DNA of 64,000 bases from Clostridium sp. C2-6-12 (lineage in GTDB: Bacteria; Bacillota; Clostridia; Clostridiales; Clostridiaceae): contig NZ_JAABNP010000003.1 of NCBI RefSeq assembly GCF_009928485.1, forward strand, positions 186,001 through 250,000, given 5' to 3'. The notes beneath the pieces were generated by a model, which saw only the letters and a program-made list of their open reading frames with translations, was not told the DNA's origin and did not search any database. This document shows positions 57,722 through 64,000 of the stretch, piece by piece. Every line of letters starts with the position of its first letter. The stretch's first letter is position 1. The translations under genes were made by a program, and so were the position numbers.

Positions 57722-58472
57722 TCAACTCCTTCCACAATCTATTAAAATATTCGGTAAACTGCGGACTTCTTCTCTTTTGAAAAGGAGTTAAATCACTGTT
57801 TTCAAAATTTATTGATATTTCTACTTTTACATTGGCAGGTCTCTTGGTTAAGACTATCACTTTTTCAGATACGGAAATAGCTTCGGCAATATCATGTGTT
57901 ACCATAATAGCTGTCTTTTTTTCTGTTTTTATTATCTTATAAACATCATCGCAAACTAAAAGTCTTGATTGATAATCTAAAGCTGAAAAGGGTTCATCTA
58001 AAAAGAGTACATCTGGCTTTAAAGCTAATGTTCTTATAAGTGCTACTCTTTGTCTCATTCCACCTGAAAGTTCACTTGGATAATGATTCTTAAATCTTAA
58101 TAAGCCATAAACATCTAATAACTCATTTGCTCTTTCCTTTGTTTCTTCATTTAACTGTTTTTTTATCTTTAATCCTAAGATTACATTTTCCCAAACTGTA
58201 TTCCACTCAAAAAGATGATCCTTTTGAAACATATATCCGATTTTATCTAAATTATTTTTTATATCTTCATCTTTATATAATACTGTTCCATTTGAAGGTT
58301 CTAGTAATCCACTCATTATATTAAGCAATGTAGACTTACCACATCCTGATGGACCTAAAATCGATACAAATTCACCCTCATTTACTTCAAAGTTAACATT
58401 ATTTAAAGCAGTTGTTTCTCCTTTTATGGAATGGTAATTTAAAGATACCTTTGATACTTTAACCAAACTCAA
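57705..58472 (-). CDS. ABC importer ATP-binding protein (SsuB/TauB/ThiZ type)
   Basis: A 255-residue ATPase. Walker A is GPSGCGKSTLLNIM, Q-loop QKDHLFEW, signature LSGGMRQRVALIRTL, Walker B VLFLDEPFSALD and H-loop VTHDIAEA. It energises uptake through the adjacent permease. Substrate is unknown; such systems carry sulfonates, nitrate, taurine or thiamine precursors. Confidence 0.93.
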   Translation of the reverse strand: MSLVKVSKVSLNYHSIKGETTALNNVNFEVNEGEFVSILGPSGCGKSTLLNIMSGLLEPSNGTVLYKDEDIKNNLDKIGYMFQKDHLFEWNTVWENVILGLKIKKQLNEETKERANELLDVYGLLRFKNHYPSELSGGMRQRVALIRTLALKPDVLFLDEPFSALDYQSRLLVCDDVYKIIKTEKKTAIMVTHDIAEAISVSEKVIVLTKRPANVKVEISINFENSDLTPFQKRRSPQFTEYFNRLWKELNEGNE

Positions 58473-58505
58473 ATTTAATCCACCACCTTCTTATCTTAAT
58501 TCAGT

Positions 58506-58982
58506 TTATTTTACTGCCTTTTCTACATATGAATTATCAACTATCTTTGTAAATTCTGGTCTTTGTGGCATTAAATTTGAATCATAATCTGAAATTATAG
58601 TCATAAGCCTGTTTAAGTTTTCTTCTTTTATTTCTGGAGTATGAGCTATAGCATCAATCTTCTTGTAATTATCAATAACTGTCTTAATTGTCTCTTTATC
58701 AGTTCCTGGAAAATACTGAATTATACTATCAGCTGTTTCCTCTGTACTATGACTAAAGAACCATACTTGTCCCTTATAAATTGCCTTTGTAAAATTCTCT
58801 ATAACCTTTGGATTCTTATCCATATAAGATTTTGTAGCAAAATAGCAAGTATACGGAATAAGACCTGATTCTTCACCAACTGATGCAAGAATTGTACCTG
58901 TTCCTTCTTTTGCAAGAACTGAAGCTGTTGGCTCAAAGAGTGCTACGTAATCGCCAGTACCACCTTTAAATGCTCGGTACAT
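58506..58982 (-). pseudogene. ABC substrate-binding protein, 5'-truncated
   Basis: The last 158 codons of a periplasmic-type binding protein. FKGGTGDYVALFEPTASVLAKEGTG is the typical middle of SsuA/ThiY-like proteins (pieces FKGGTGDYVALFEP, TASVLAKEG), followed by the C-terminal lobe ending NSYVEKAVK. A complete protein would be about 320-340 residues with a signal peptide. The 5' half, including the signal sequence, is missing: the reading frame breaks near 58,980, where plus-strand HTH sequence begins. Without it the importer is probably inactive unless another binding protein serves it. Confidence 0.85.
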
Positions 58983-59444
58983 GAAAAAACGATTTTAGAT
59001 AAGTGTGTTTTGAAAGTTGATTTAAAAGATGAGTTTAAAGATATGCCAGCTAATACAATAGCTGAAAATTTAGTTAGACTTAGAAATATAAATAATTTAA
59101 CTCAAAAAGAATTGTCACATATTACTGGAATTAATAAATCACATATATCTAAATATGAACGTGGTAAATTATTTCCCACTAAGAAAAATTCAATTATATT
59201 ATCTAACTTTTTTAACCTTAATACAAAATATTTTTATGATGATTATTTAGAAAAAATGGATAGTTTTCATGAGGATCTTACTCAGTTATTAAATAATACT
59301 GAATTCAGTAAAAATAAAATTTGTAAAATTTTAAACATATCAAAGAGAAGTTTATATAGATTTTATTATGGATATGATATACCATCTAGAGATATATTTT
59401 CTAGAATAAATAATAAAATAAAGCTTCTTAATATTTTAATTTAA
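58983..59444 (+). CDS. Helix-turn-helix protein, probably 5'-truncated
   Basis: A 153-codon open frame that continues without a start up to the junction near 58,980 (begins EKTILDKCVLKVDLKDEF). It carries an XRE-type HTH (ENLVRLRNINNLTQKELSHITGINKSHISKYERG, in pieces LRNINNLTQKELSH and INKSHISKYERG) and a second HTH-like segment (FSKNKICKILNISKRSLYRF). The TTG at 59010 is the first usable start but has no ribosome binding site, so the intact gene likely began further upstream. Similar two-HTH arrangements occur in phage-like and mobile genes. Function is unknown. Confidence 0.6.
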   Translation, partial: EKTILDKCVLKVDLKDEFKDMPANTIAENLVRLRNINNLTQKELSHITGINKSHISKYERGKLFPTKKNSIILSNFFNLNTKYFYDDYLEKMDSFHEDLTQLLNNTEFSKNKICKILNISKRSLYRFYYGYDIPSRDIFSRINNKIKLLNILI

Positions 59445-59455
59445 AATACTGCAAA

Positions 59456-59500
59456 AAAATAGGGTTGCAAACATTCCTTCTAATGTTTACCACCCTTTAA
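59456..59500 (+). terminator. Hairpin after the HTH gene
   Basis: AGGGT..AAACATT at 59461-59474 and AATGTTT..ACCCT at 59482-59496 form an imperfect stem just past the stop codon. Confidence 0.5.
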
Positions 59501-59506
59501 AAATAA

Positions 59507-59677
59507 TTATTGAACTCGTAAAAATTCCTCATAATTTTCTATTTTATCCTCTCTATTGGTTTGTTTTAACCAACTGTTATAAGATTTGATAATTTTTTCT
59601 ACCGTTTTTAGATTTAATTTATTTTTCTTTTTATCGTTATTTTTTACATACAAATTAATTTTCATTATATTACCCAT
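59507..59677 (-). CDS. Small basic protein, 56 residues
   Basis: The ORF MGNIMKINLYVKNNDKKK... ends NYEEFLRVQ. It has a good ribosome binding site, GAGGTG about eight bases upstream of the ATG, so it is probably translated. It is Lys- and Asn-rich with a helical stretch (TVEKIIKSYNSWLKQTN). No family recognised. It converges with the HTH gene. Confidence 0.5.
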   Translation of the reverse strand: MGNIMKINLYVKNNDKKKNKLNLKTVEKIIKSYNSWLKQTNREDKIENYEEFLRVQ

Positions 59678-59764
59678 GCATATTTCACCTCACTTTATAC
59701 TAATATAATACCATTTGTTTTTGTCAGTTTAATGTCAATAATATTAATCTTTTCTTAAAATAAA

Positions 59765-59800
59765 TTGAGGGCATATGATTACCCATATCCCCTCAACCTA
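59765..59800 (-). terminator. Probable terminator of the zinc-ribbon gene
   Basis: TTGAGGG.ATATG (from 59768) pairs with CATAT.CCCTCAA (to 59797); U-rich sequence follows on the minus strand. It lies about 130 bases past the stop of the zinc-ribbon gene. Confidence 0.45.
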
Positions 59801-59925
59801 ATGGCTATTGTGCAATTTAGCCAAATGAATTATACCATATTTAAAATATAAATTTAAACAAAAAACTCCAAAATAACAAATTAATTTATCTACTGGTACA
59901 ATGTAAACATCTTTTTATTAAATAC

Positions 59926-60183
59926 TTATCTCCAACGTTTAAGTTTTGGTAACAAAGAAGTCAATTCTTTTCTTGCTTCTTCTTCTCCTATCGCTGCTCC
60001 TAAAACAGGCATAATTATCTCAATCATTTCTTCCATTGATATATTGGGCTGTATGAATTTTTCGTCTTTGTAGCAATTGGTACAATAAATACTTTTACTT
60101 CCGTCTAGCTCTGTTGCTATGAAATGCGAATGTTCTTCATTAAAGGGTAAACCACAACTTTGACACATTGTTACTTCTTCCAT
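59926..60183 (-). CDS. Zinc-ribbon protein (putative zinc ribbon family)
   Basis: An 85-residue protein starting MEEVTMCQSCGLPFNEEHSHF. Cys pairs CQSC and CTNC form a zinc ribbon, followed by a helical tail with IMPVLGAAIGEEEARKELTSLLPKLKRW. The start at 60183 follows GGAATG; an ATG three codons earlier would sit on the AAAGGA box. The domain is widespread in clostridia and its role is unknown. Confidence 0.75.
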   Translation of the reverse strand: MEEVTMCQSCGLPFNEEHSHFIATELDGSKSIYCTNCYKDEKFIQPNISMEEMIEIIMPVLGAAIGEEEARKELTSLLPKLKRWR

Positions 60184-60282
60184 TTTTATCATTCCTTTCA
60201 AAATATGAAACTTACTCAATAGTTTTTCTTATCTAATTATATCTTTATTATAACATATTGCCTAAAAAATATTTCTGAACCT

Positions 60283-60322
60283 AAAACAAGCAGTAGTCCA
60301 CTCTTGGCTACTGCTTTCATTT
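60283..60322 (-). terminator. Terminator of the hemerythrin gene
   Basis: AAGCAGTAG at 60288-60296 pairs with CTACTGCTT at 60308-60316, followed by GUUUUAG on the minus strand. Confidence 0.7.
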
Positions 60323-60377
60323 AATGTTAAACTTTATTTTAAATGTTATTCACAACATAACTTTCTATAAAATACTT

Positions 60378-60791
60378 TTATTTATTATTTGTCATTAAAA
60401 ATTGACCTAAATCCTTGTCCATTCCAGTTATATGGCTTCTCCACCAATTTGACATTTCTTTTTGAACATTTAAAACTAATAATGCAGATGTTCCTTTTGA
60501 ATCAAAGGTTTCTCTTAATTTTTTCAATTCACTTTTAAATTGTTCATGTTGTTCGTGTTGCATATTATATTTAGGATAGTTATTCTTCCTTTGAATCATT
60601 TCTTCTTCTGTAAAGTGTTTAATAACATATTCCTCAAGAAAATCTAATGTTTTCATGATTTCATCTTTAGCTTTTCCTTCTTTCATTGCAGATAACAATT
60701 GATTAATACGATCAAACAATTCTTTGTGTTGATTGTCAATACTATTAATTCCTGTTGATAAATTATTGTCCCAGTTCATACCCATGCCCAT
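60378..60791 (-). CDS. Bacteriohemerythrin
   Basis: A 137-residue four-helix di-iron oxygen-binding protein. The ligands are His in SIDNQHKELF (about residue 22), HF..EE in IKHFTEEEM, HEQHEQF and the C-terminal WWRSHITGMDKDLG, the bacteriohemerythrin signature. In anaerobes it may sense or scavenge oxygen. ATG 60791 has AGGTG eight bases upstream. Confidence 0.93.
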   Translation of the reverse strand: MGMGMNWDNNLSTGINSIDNQHKELFDRINQLLSAMKEGKAKDEIMKTLDFLEEYVIKHFTEEEMIQRKNNYPKYNMQHEQHEQFKSELKKLRETFDSKGTSALLVLNVQKEMSNWWRSHITGMDKDLGQFLMTNNK

Positions 60792-61120
60792 ACAAAACAC
60801 ACCTCTCATAAATTATATTATTGTCTTTTAAAACCATATATAATTATTTCTACAATTTTGTAAAAATACCTCTTTTTATGTTTACTTTTATTTACTTTTA
60901 TTTCCACAAAAAATAGCAGAATTTTTAATTATTCTTCTTATTTATTTATATTTTTTTGTTATTAGTTAGTATTCTATAATTATTTTTGTCATTATATAAC
61001 ATTAATTGTCACATGATTATTTTAATAATATATTCTTGTAATTTGGACAAAAAAAGACTATAATATCCATTTTAATTTAGCTTTCTAGTCTTTATTTCCT
61101 TAATATAGTTTTAATCGATA
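60792..61120. other. Intergenic region around a terminator
   Basis: Very AT-rich. It holds a stem, AAAGACTA at 61053-61060 with TAGTCTTT at 61086-61093, followed by seven U on the minus strand, which terminates the gene ending at 61121. Nothing else was seen. Confidence 0.45.
61046..61095 (-). terminator. Terminator downstream of the cell-wall-binding gene
   Basis: An 8-bp stem (61053-61060 with 61086-61093) followed by a run of seven U in the minus-strand RNA; the loop is long. Confidence 0.6.
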
Positions 61121-61573
61121 CTATTTTTCAGGAGCTCTATATCCAGCAGCTTCTGCTTCTTCTACAGTCTTAAACCATTGTACAACGTTTGTTGTTTTAT
61201 CATAATATTTTCCATCTGGAACATGATATATCTTATTTTTGCTTCCTTTTATAAGTCCATTTCCACTAATATCTACATATGCATTACTACTTGAATAATT
61301 TGCACTAGTGTTATTTGTTTGATTAGAAATCCAAATTCCATTACTATTTAAATAATATCCTTCAACAGTTGTATCATGAGCCATATATCCATCTGAATAG
61401 AAATAATACCAAGCTCCATTAATTTGCTTCCACCCAGTTGCCCAAGAGTTTCCTTCTGTATACCACCATCCATTTGAGTCTGACTTCCATTCAGCATTTG
61501 CAACCATTGGTGTTACTGCAAAAAATGTCATTAACGTAATAAAACCAGCAATTAGTCTTTTTTATTTGTTCAT
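61121..61573 (-). pseudogene. Secreted cell-wall-binding-repeat protein with in-frame stop in the signal peptide
   Basis: Read from ATG 61573 (AAAGGAG ten bases upstream) the product would be MNK, stop, [23 protein letters not shown] then [11 protein letters not shown]. The stop (TAA at 61564-61562) is codon 4, where AAA would restore a normal signal peptide. The mature part has choline/cell-wall-binding repeats ([39 protein letters not shown]) and a C-terminal domain with [14 protein letters not shown] and [24 protein letters not shown]. An internal ATG at 61531 could still give a leader, shortened to its hydrophobic end. Loss of export is likely but not proven. Confidence 0.75.
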
Positions 61574-61743
61574 TATTTCGCATCTCCTTTATAATTTTCT
61601 GTTTATAAAATTATTTCTACATTATTATAGAAATTCCTTCACCATAATACAAAAAATAGAAATACAAAAATAAATGGTAATATTTCAAATTTATTTTCAT
61701 TAAAAATATTACCATTTTTTAAACTATATTTGATTTTTATATT

Positions 61744-63423
61744 TTATCCTTGAGTAACTGTAATTTCTTTTCCTTTAAACACAATAGCAAGCTTTATTAT
61801 GTTCTTTACACCTTTTTGTACTAGCTCCGTTTCATACTTCTTTTCTTCAATTTGGTTTAAAGCCTCTTTTGTTGCCTCTTCTATAGTATCATCTAGAAAA
61901 TAATCAATTTTCTTAAATTCAATAATAATTCCTATTTTAGAGTTATCCTTAGGAATTATCATAACATCATACCTCCCATAACCACTTTCTTTATTTGATT
62001 TAACCTCATAATCATTTGAAAGTGATACAAGCATCCCAAGAACAAAGGCATGATAAACTCTTTCTGGTTCTCTTCCTGATATATCGAAGTAACTTAAATT
62101 ATTAATTACAAATTCTTTAAAGATACCTGCAAAAATTTTTATATTTCCATTTATCAATGTGTCTAACATTGTTTGATAATACTCATTGGTCACCGTTTCC
62201 TTGAACCATTTTTCAATTAAATTCTTATAGAAAATCAATACTTCTTTATTAGGTATTTTTAATTCACAATTTAATAAGCCTTCTATATTTTCAGTTTTAA
62301 CAGCCTTCAAATATCCGCTCATTAATAGAAAACTCCAAATATTCTCATTAGAATCTTCCACCTCTGACATTACTATATTATCATCAATTACTTTGTTTAT
62401 TGATTTCCCTTCTATAAGTTCTTCAAGTTCAAGCTTTAACTTATTGTCACCTTTAAGCAGTAATTTTTTTATCAAATCATTGCTGCTGCTATTAATCCAA
62501 TATGGCATGAAACCACTTGTGTTATTATCAATATAATTTAAAACTGACCATGGGTTATATATTACTTCTCCACCAAAAATATATCCGTTGTACCATTTCT
62601 TTATATCTTCACTTTTATCGTCTAAATCATAATATATTAAAAGTTCTTTTAATTCTTTTTCAGTAAATCCAAATTTCTCGTTAAATTTAAAACCTAAAAC
62701 AGTATTTACTTGAATATTATTTAATCCAGAAAAAATACTTTCTTTTGCAACTCTGAGTATTCCTGTTATTAAAGATTTTTCAATACATAAGTTATCCTTT
62801 AATGCTGCTGTTAGTAAATTTCTTATTAATACTATCATTTTGTCATAATAGCCTTGTATATATCCTTCTTGGATTGGCACATCATATTCATCTATAAATA
62901 GCATTACTTTTCTTCCATAATATTTATTCATGTAACGCATAAGAGCACTTATAGCTTCTGAGTTCTCAGCTATTGTAGCCTTTTTCAAAATCACATTTTT
63001 AAAATCTTCTTTATCAAATTCACTCAGCTTATCACTATCTAATAGATAAATATGTTCTTTATATAAATCTGATAATAGAACTCTAATTCCATCCTCAAAA
63101 TTTTCATATGATATATGCTTTTGATTTTTAAATGTAATAAAAATTACAGGATATTCTCCTTGAAGCTTCATTATTTCTTCTTCGTTTTCTATATTTAAGC
63201 CTTTGAATAAATCTTTTGTTTCTTCTTTAGTTCTTATATCAAAAAAATATTTCAACATACTTAAATTTAAAGTTTTCCCAAACCTTCTTGGTCTTGGTGT
63301 TAATATAATATCAGCACCATTTTCTATAAATTCTTTTATTAACAAACTTTTATCTACGAAATAATTTTTTCCTTCTATTAGCTTCTTAAAATCAGATATT
63401 CCTATTTTTATTTTTTTTTTCAT
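61744..63423 (-). CDS. AAA-ATPase-like / PD-(D/E)XK nuclease superfamily protein
   Basis: A 559-residue protein of a family common in clostridia and Bacteroidetes. The N-terminal AAA-ATPase-like domain has FVDKSLLIKEFIENGADIILTPRPRRFGKTLNLSML, in pieces VDKSLLIKEF and RPRRFGKTLNLS (phosphate loop), and MLFIDEYDVPI as Walker B. The C-terminal domain has the PD-(D/E)XK-type core YGRYDVMIIPKD then IIIEFKK. Function is unknown; these proteins have been discussed as mobile-element-linked. It is the last intact gene before a decayed IS. Confidence 0.87.
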   Translation of the reverse strand: MKKKIKIGISDFKKLIEGKNYFVDKSLLIKEFIENGADIILTPRPRRFGKTLNLSMLKYFFDIRTKEETKDLFKGLNIENEEEIMKLQGEYPVIFITFKNQKHISYENFEDGIRVLLSDLYKEHIYLLDSDKLSEFDKEDFKNVILKKATIAENSEAISALMRYMNKYYGRKVMLFIDEYDVPIQEGYIQGYYDKMIVLIRNLLTAALKDNLCIEKSLITGILRVAKESIFSGLNNIQVNTVLGFKFNEKFGFTEKELKELLIYYDLDDKSEDIKKWYNGYIFGGEVIYNPWSVLNYIDNNTSGFMPYWINSSSNDLIKKLLLKGDNKLKLELEELIEGKSINKVIDDNIVMSEVEDSNENIWSFLLMSGYLKAVKTENIEGLLNCELKIPNKEVLIFYKNLIEKWFKETVTNEYYQTMLDTLINGNIKIFAGIFKEFVINNLSYFDISGREPERVYHAFVLGMLVSLSNDYEVKSNKESGYGRYDVMIIPKDNSKIGIIIEFKKIDYFLDDTIEEATKEALNQIEEKKYETELVQKGVKNIIKLAIVFKGKEITVTQG

Positions 63424-63568
63424 TTACTACACCTTCTTTCCTGCACGGTTCTTTATCTTATGTATTATTATAGACATTTTTTATAACATTTAAAATAATT
63501 ATTTATATACACTTATTATTTAACTAATTTGTATTCATATTTGTGTATTAATGTAACATTAAATCAAC

Positions 63569-63673
63569 TTACTTATTTTTGCTTTGTTCTTTTAATAGAT
63601 CTCTTATTTCAGCGAGAATTTTAGTATTTTCTTTTAATAATTTAACTCGTTGTGCTAACAGATAATTTTTCAT
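63569..63673 (-). CDS. Short ORF with helical tail, possible remnant
   Basis: A 34-codon ORF, MKNYLLAQRV... ending LLKEQSKNK. The frame stays open upstream for about 37 codons through a hydrophobic stretch (ISNGIIILLM) without an ATG and runs into the end of the IS982 remnant. It may be the 3' end of a one-membrane-segment protein whose 5' end was replaced by the IS. No clear ribosome binding site. Confidence 0.3.
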   Translation of the reverse strand: MKNYLLAQRVKLLKENTKILAEIRDLLKEQSKNK

Positions 63674-63689
63674 TAATAGTATTATTATA

Positions 63690-64000
63690 CCATTAGATAT
63701 GACTATACTATTCCTAGAGTTCTGGAACAGGATTTCAAGAAAATTTATCCAAAAATCAAGTCCTTAACTCTTAATATGTCTGGTTTGGTATTTAAGGTTT
63801 TATTGATAAAGCAACAAATATTGTGAGCTAGTATTTTATTATTTATTCGACTGATAAGTCCCCACATAGATTTAGCTAAAACCCTTTGTATATTTAATTG
63901 TTCTGAGAGCTGAGAAAATTAGGTTTCAACTCTTCTTCTAGCTTTAAATATCATTTATCTAAATCTTTTTGGGATTAAACTCTTACTATTTTTTCTTTTA
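63690..64000 (-). mobile_element. Decayed IS982-family element, 3' part
   Basis: Minus-strand translation gives pieces of an IS982-type transposase C terminus: KARRRVET, FSQLSEQLNIQRVLAKS and GLISRINNKILAHNICCFINK. The coding frame is broken: an in-frame TAA falls between VET and FSQL, and upstream NPKK/DLDK-like residues appear in another frame. The transposase stop is at about 63,748 and the IS end should lie near 63,690-63,720. The rest is cut by the window edge. The element cannot encode a full transposase here. Confidence 0.75.

Noticed and set aside
63569..63673. C-terminal similarity to MscL (EIRDLLKE motif)
   Set aside because: The similarity is limited to one short charged helix; the rest of the ORF does not match MscL, so no mechanosensitive channel is called.
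1..64000. CRISPR array, rRNA or tRNA genes, prophage
   Set aside because: No regularly spaced identical repeats with unique spacers, no tRNA-like cloverleaf or conserved rRNA stretch, and no run of phage structural genes was seen.

Overview
The window is 64 kb of very AT-rich DNA with short intergenic gaps, AGGAGG-type ribosome binding sites and many hairpin terminators. Gene content points to a spore-forming Clostridium (Clostridiaceae, cluster I): a PdaA-type spore cortex deacetylase, two Ctc/L25 proteins, YitT, MutS2, a U32 peptidase next to ZapA, MurT/GatD, LrgAB and a LytTR two-component system. The species cannot be fixed from this sequence. No rRNA, tRNA or CRISPR array was seen.

Layout. 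1-7.7 kb: start of undecaprenyl pyrophosphate phosphatase (cut by the window edge), mannose-6-phosphate isomerase with a membrane TPR protein, a DUF1905/YdeI-like protein, the GTPase YchF, PdaA, and small proteins. 7.9-17.9 kb: a cyclodeaminase-family protein, then a minus-strand surface polysaccharide locus (O-antigen ligase-like protein, two glycosyltransferases, MurJ flippase, TagA/WecG transferase, TPR protein, phosphohexomutase). 18.2-31.2 kb: tandem ctc genes, the SbcCD nuclease, NudC, YjdM, a lipoprotein, a Nudix hydrolase, a DUF975 protein, a Dus enzyme and a PhzF isomerase. 31.4-39.1 kb: proline symporter, lipoprotein, YhfC protease, an AgrC/AgrA-like two-component system whose kinase is frameshifted, and an ABC exporter behind a leader that looks like a transcription attenuator. 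39.2-48 kb: DUF523 protein, MutS2, U32 peptidase and a ZapA-coiled-coil fusion, with inverted heptamer-repeat elements on both sides of mutS2. 48.2-53.1 kb (plus strand): MurT-GatD, a D,D-carboxypeptidase, a flavin reductase and a cytidylate-kinase-like protein.

53.2-64 kb is more accessory and shows decay: an orphan 380-residue protein, YitT, LrgB/LrgA, an SsuBC/ThiXYZ-type ABC importer whose binding-protein gene has lost its 5' half where it abuts an HTH gene that also lacks a 5' end, small proteins, bacteriohemerythrin, a cell-wall-binding secreted protein with a stop codon in its signal peptide, an AAA-ATPase/PD-(D/E)XK protein, and a decayed IS982-family transposase at the right edge.

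Functional themes are envelope assembly (UppP, MurJ, TagA, ManA, phosphohexomutase, MurT/GatD, D,D-carboxypeptidase, LrgAB), DNA maintenance (SbcCD, MutS2) and signalling plus export. I found no clearly new multi-gene system. The strongest unusual signals are the heptamer inverted repeats, the attenuator-like leader, the A6 frameshift in the sensor kinase, the 837-residue ZapA fusion and the double truncation near 58,980.
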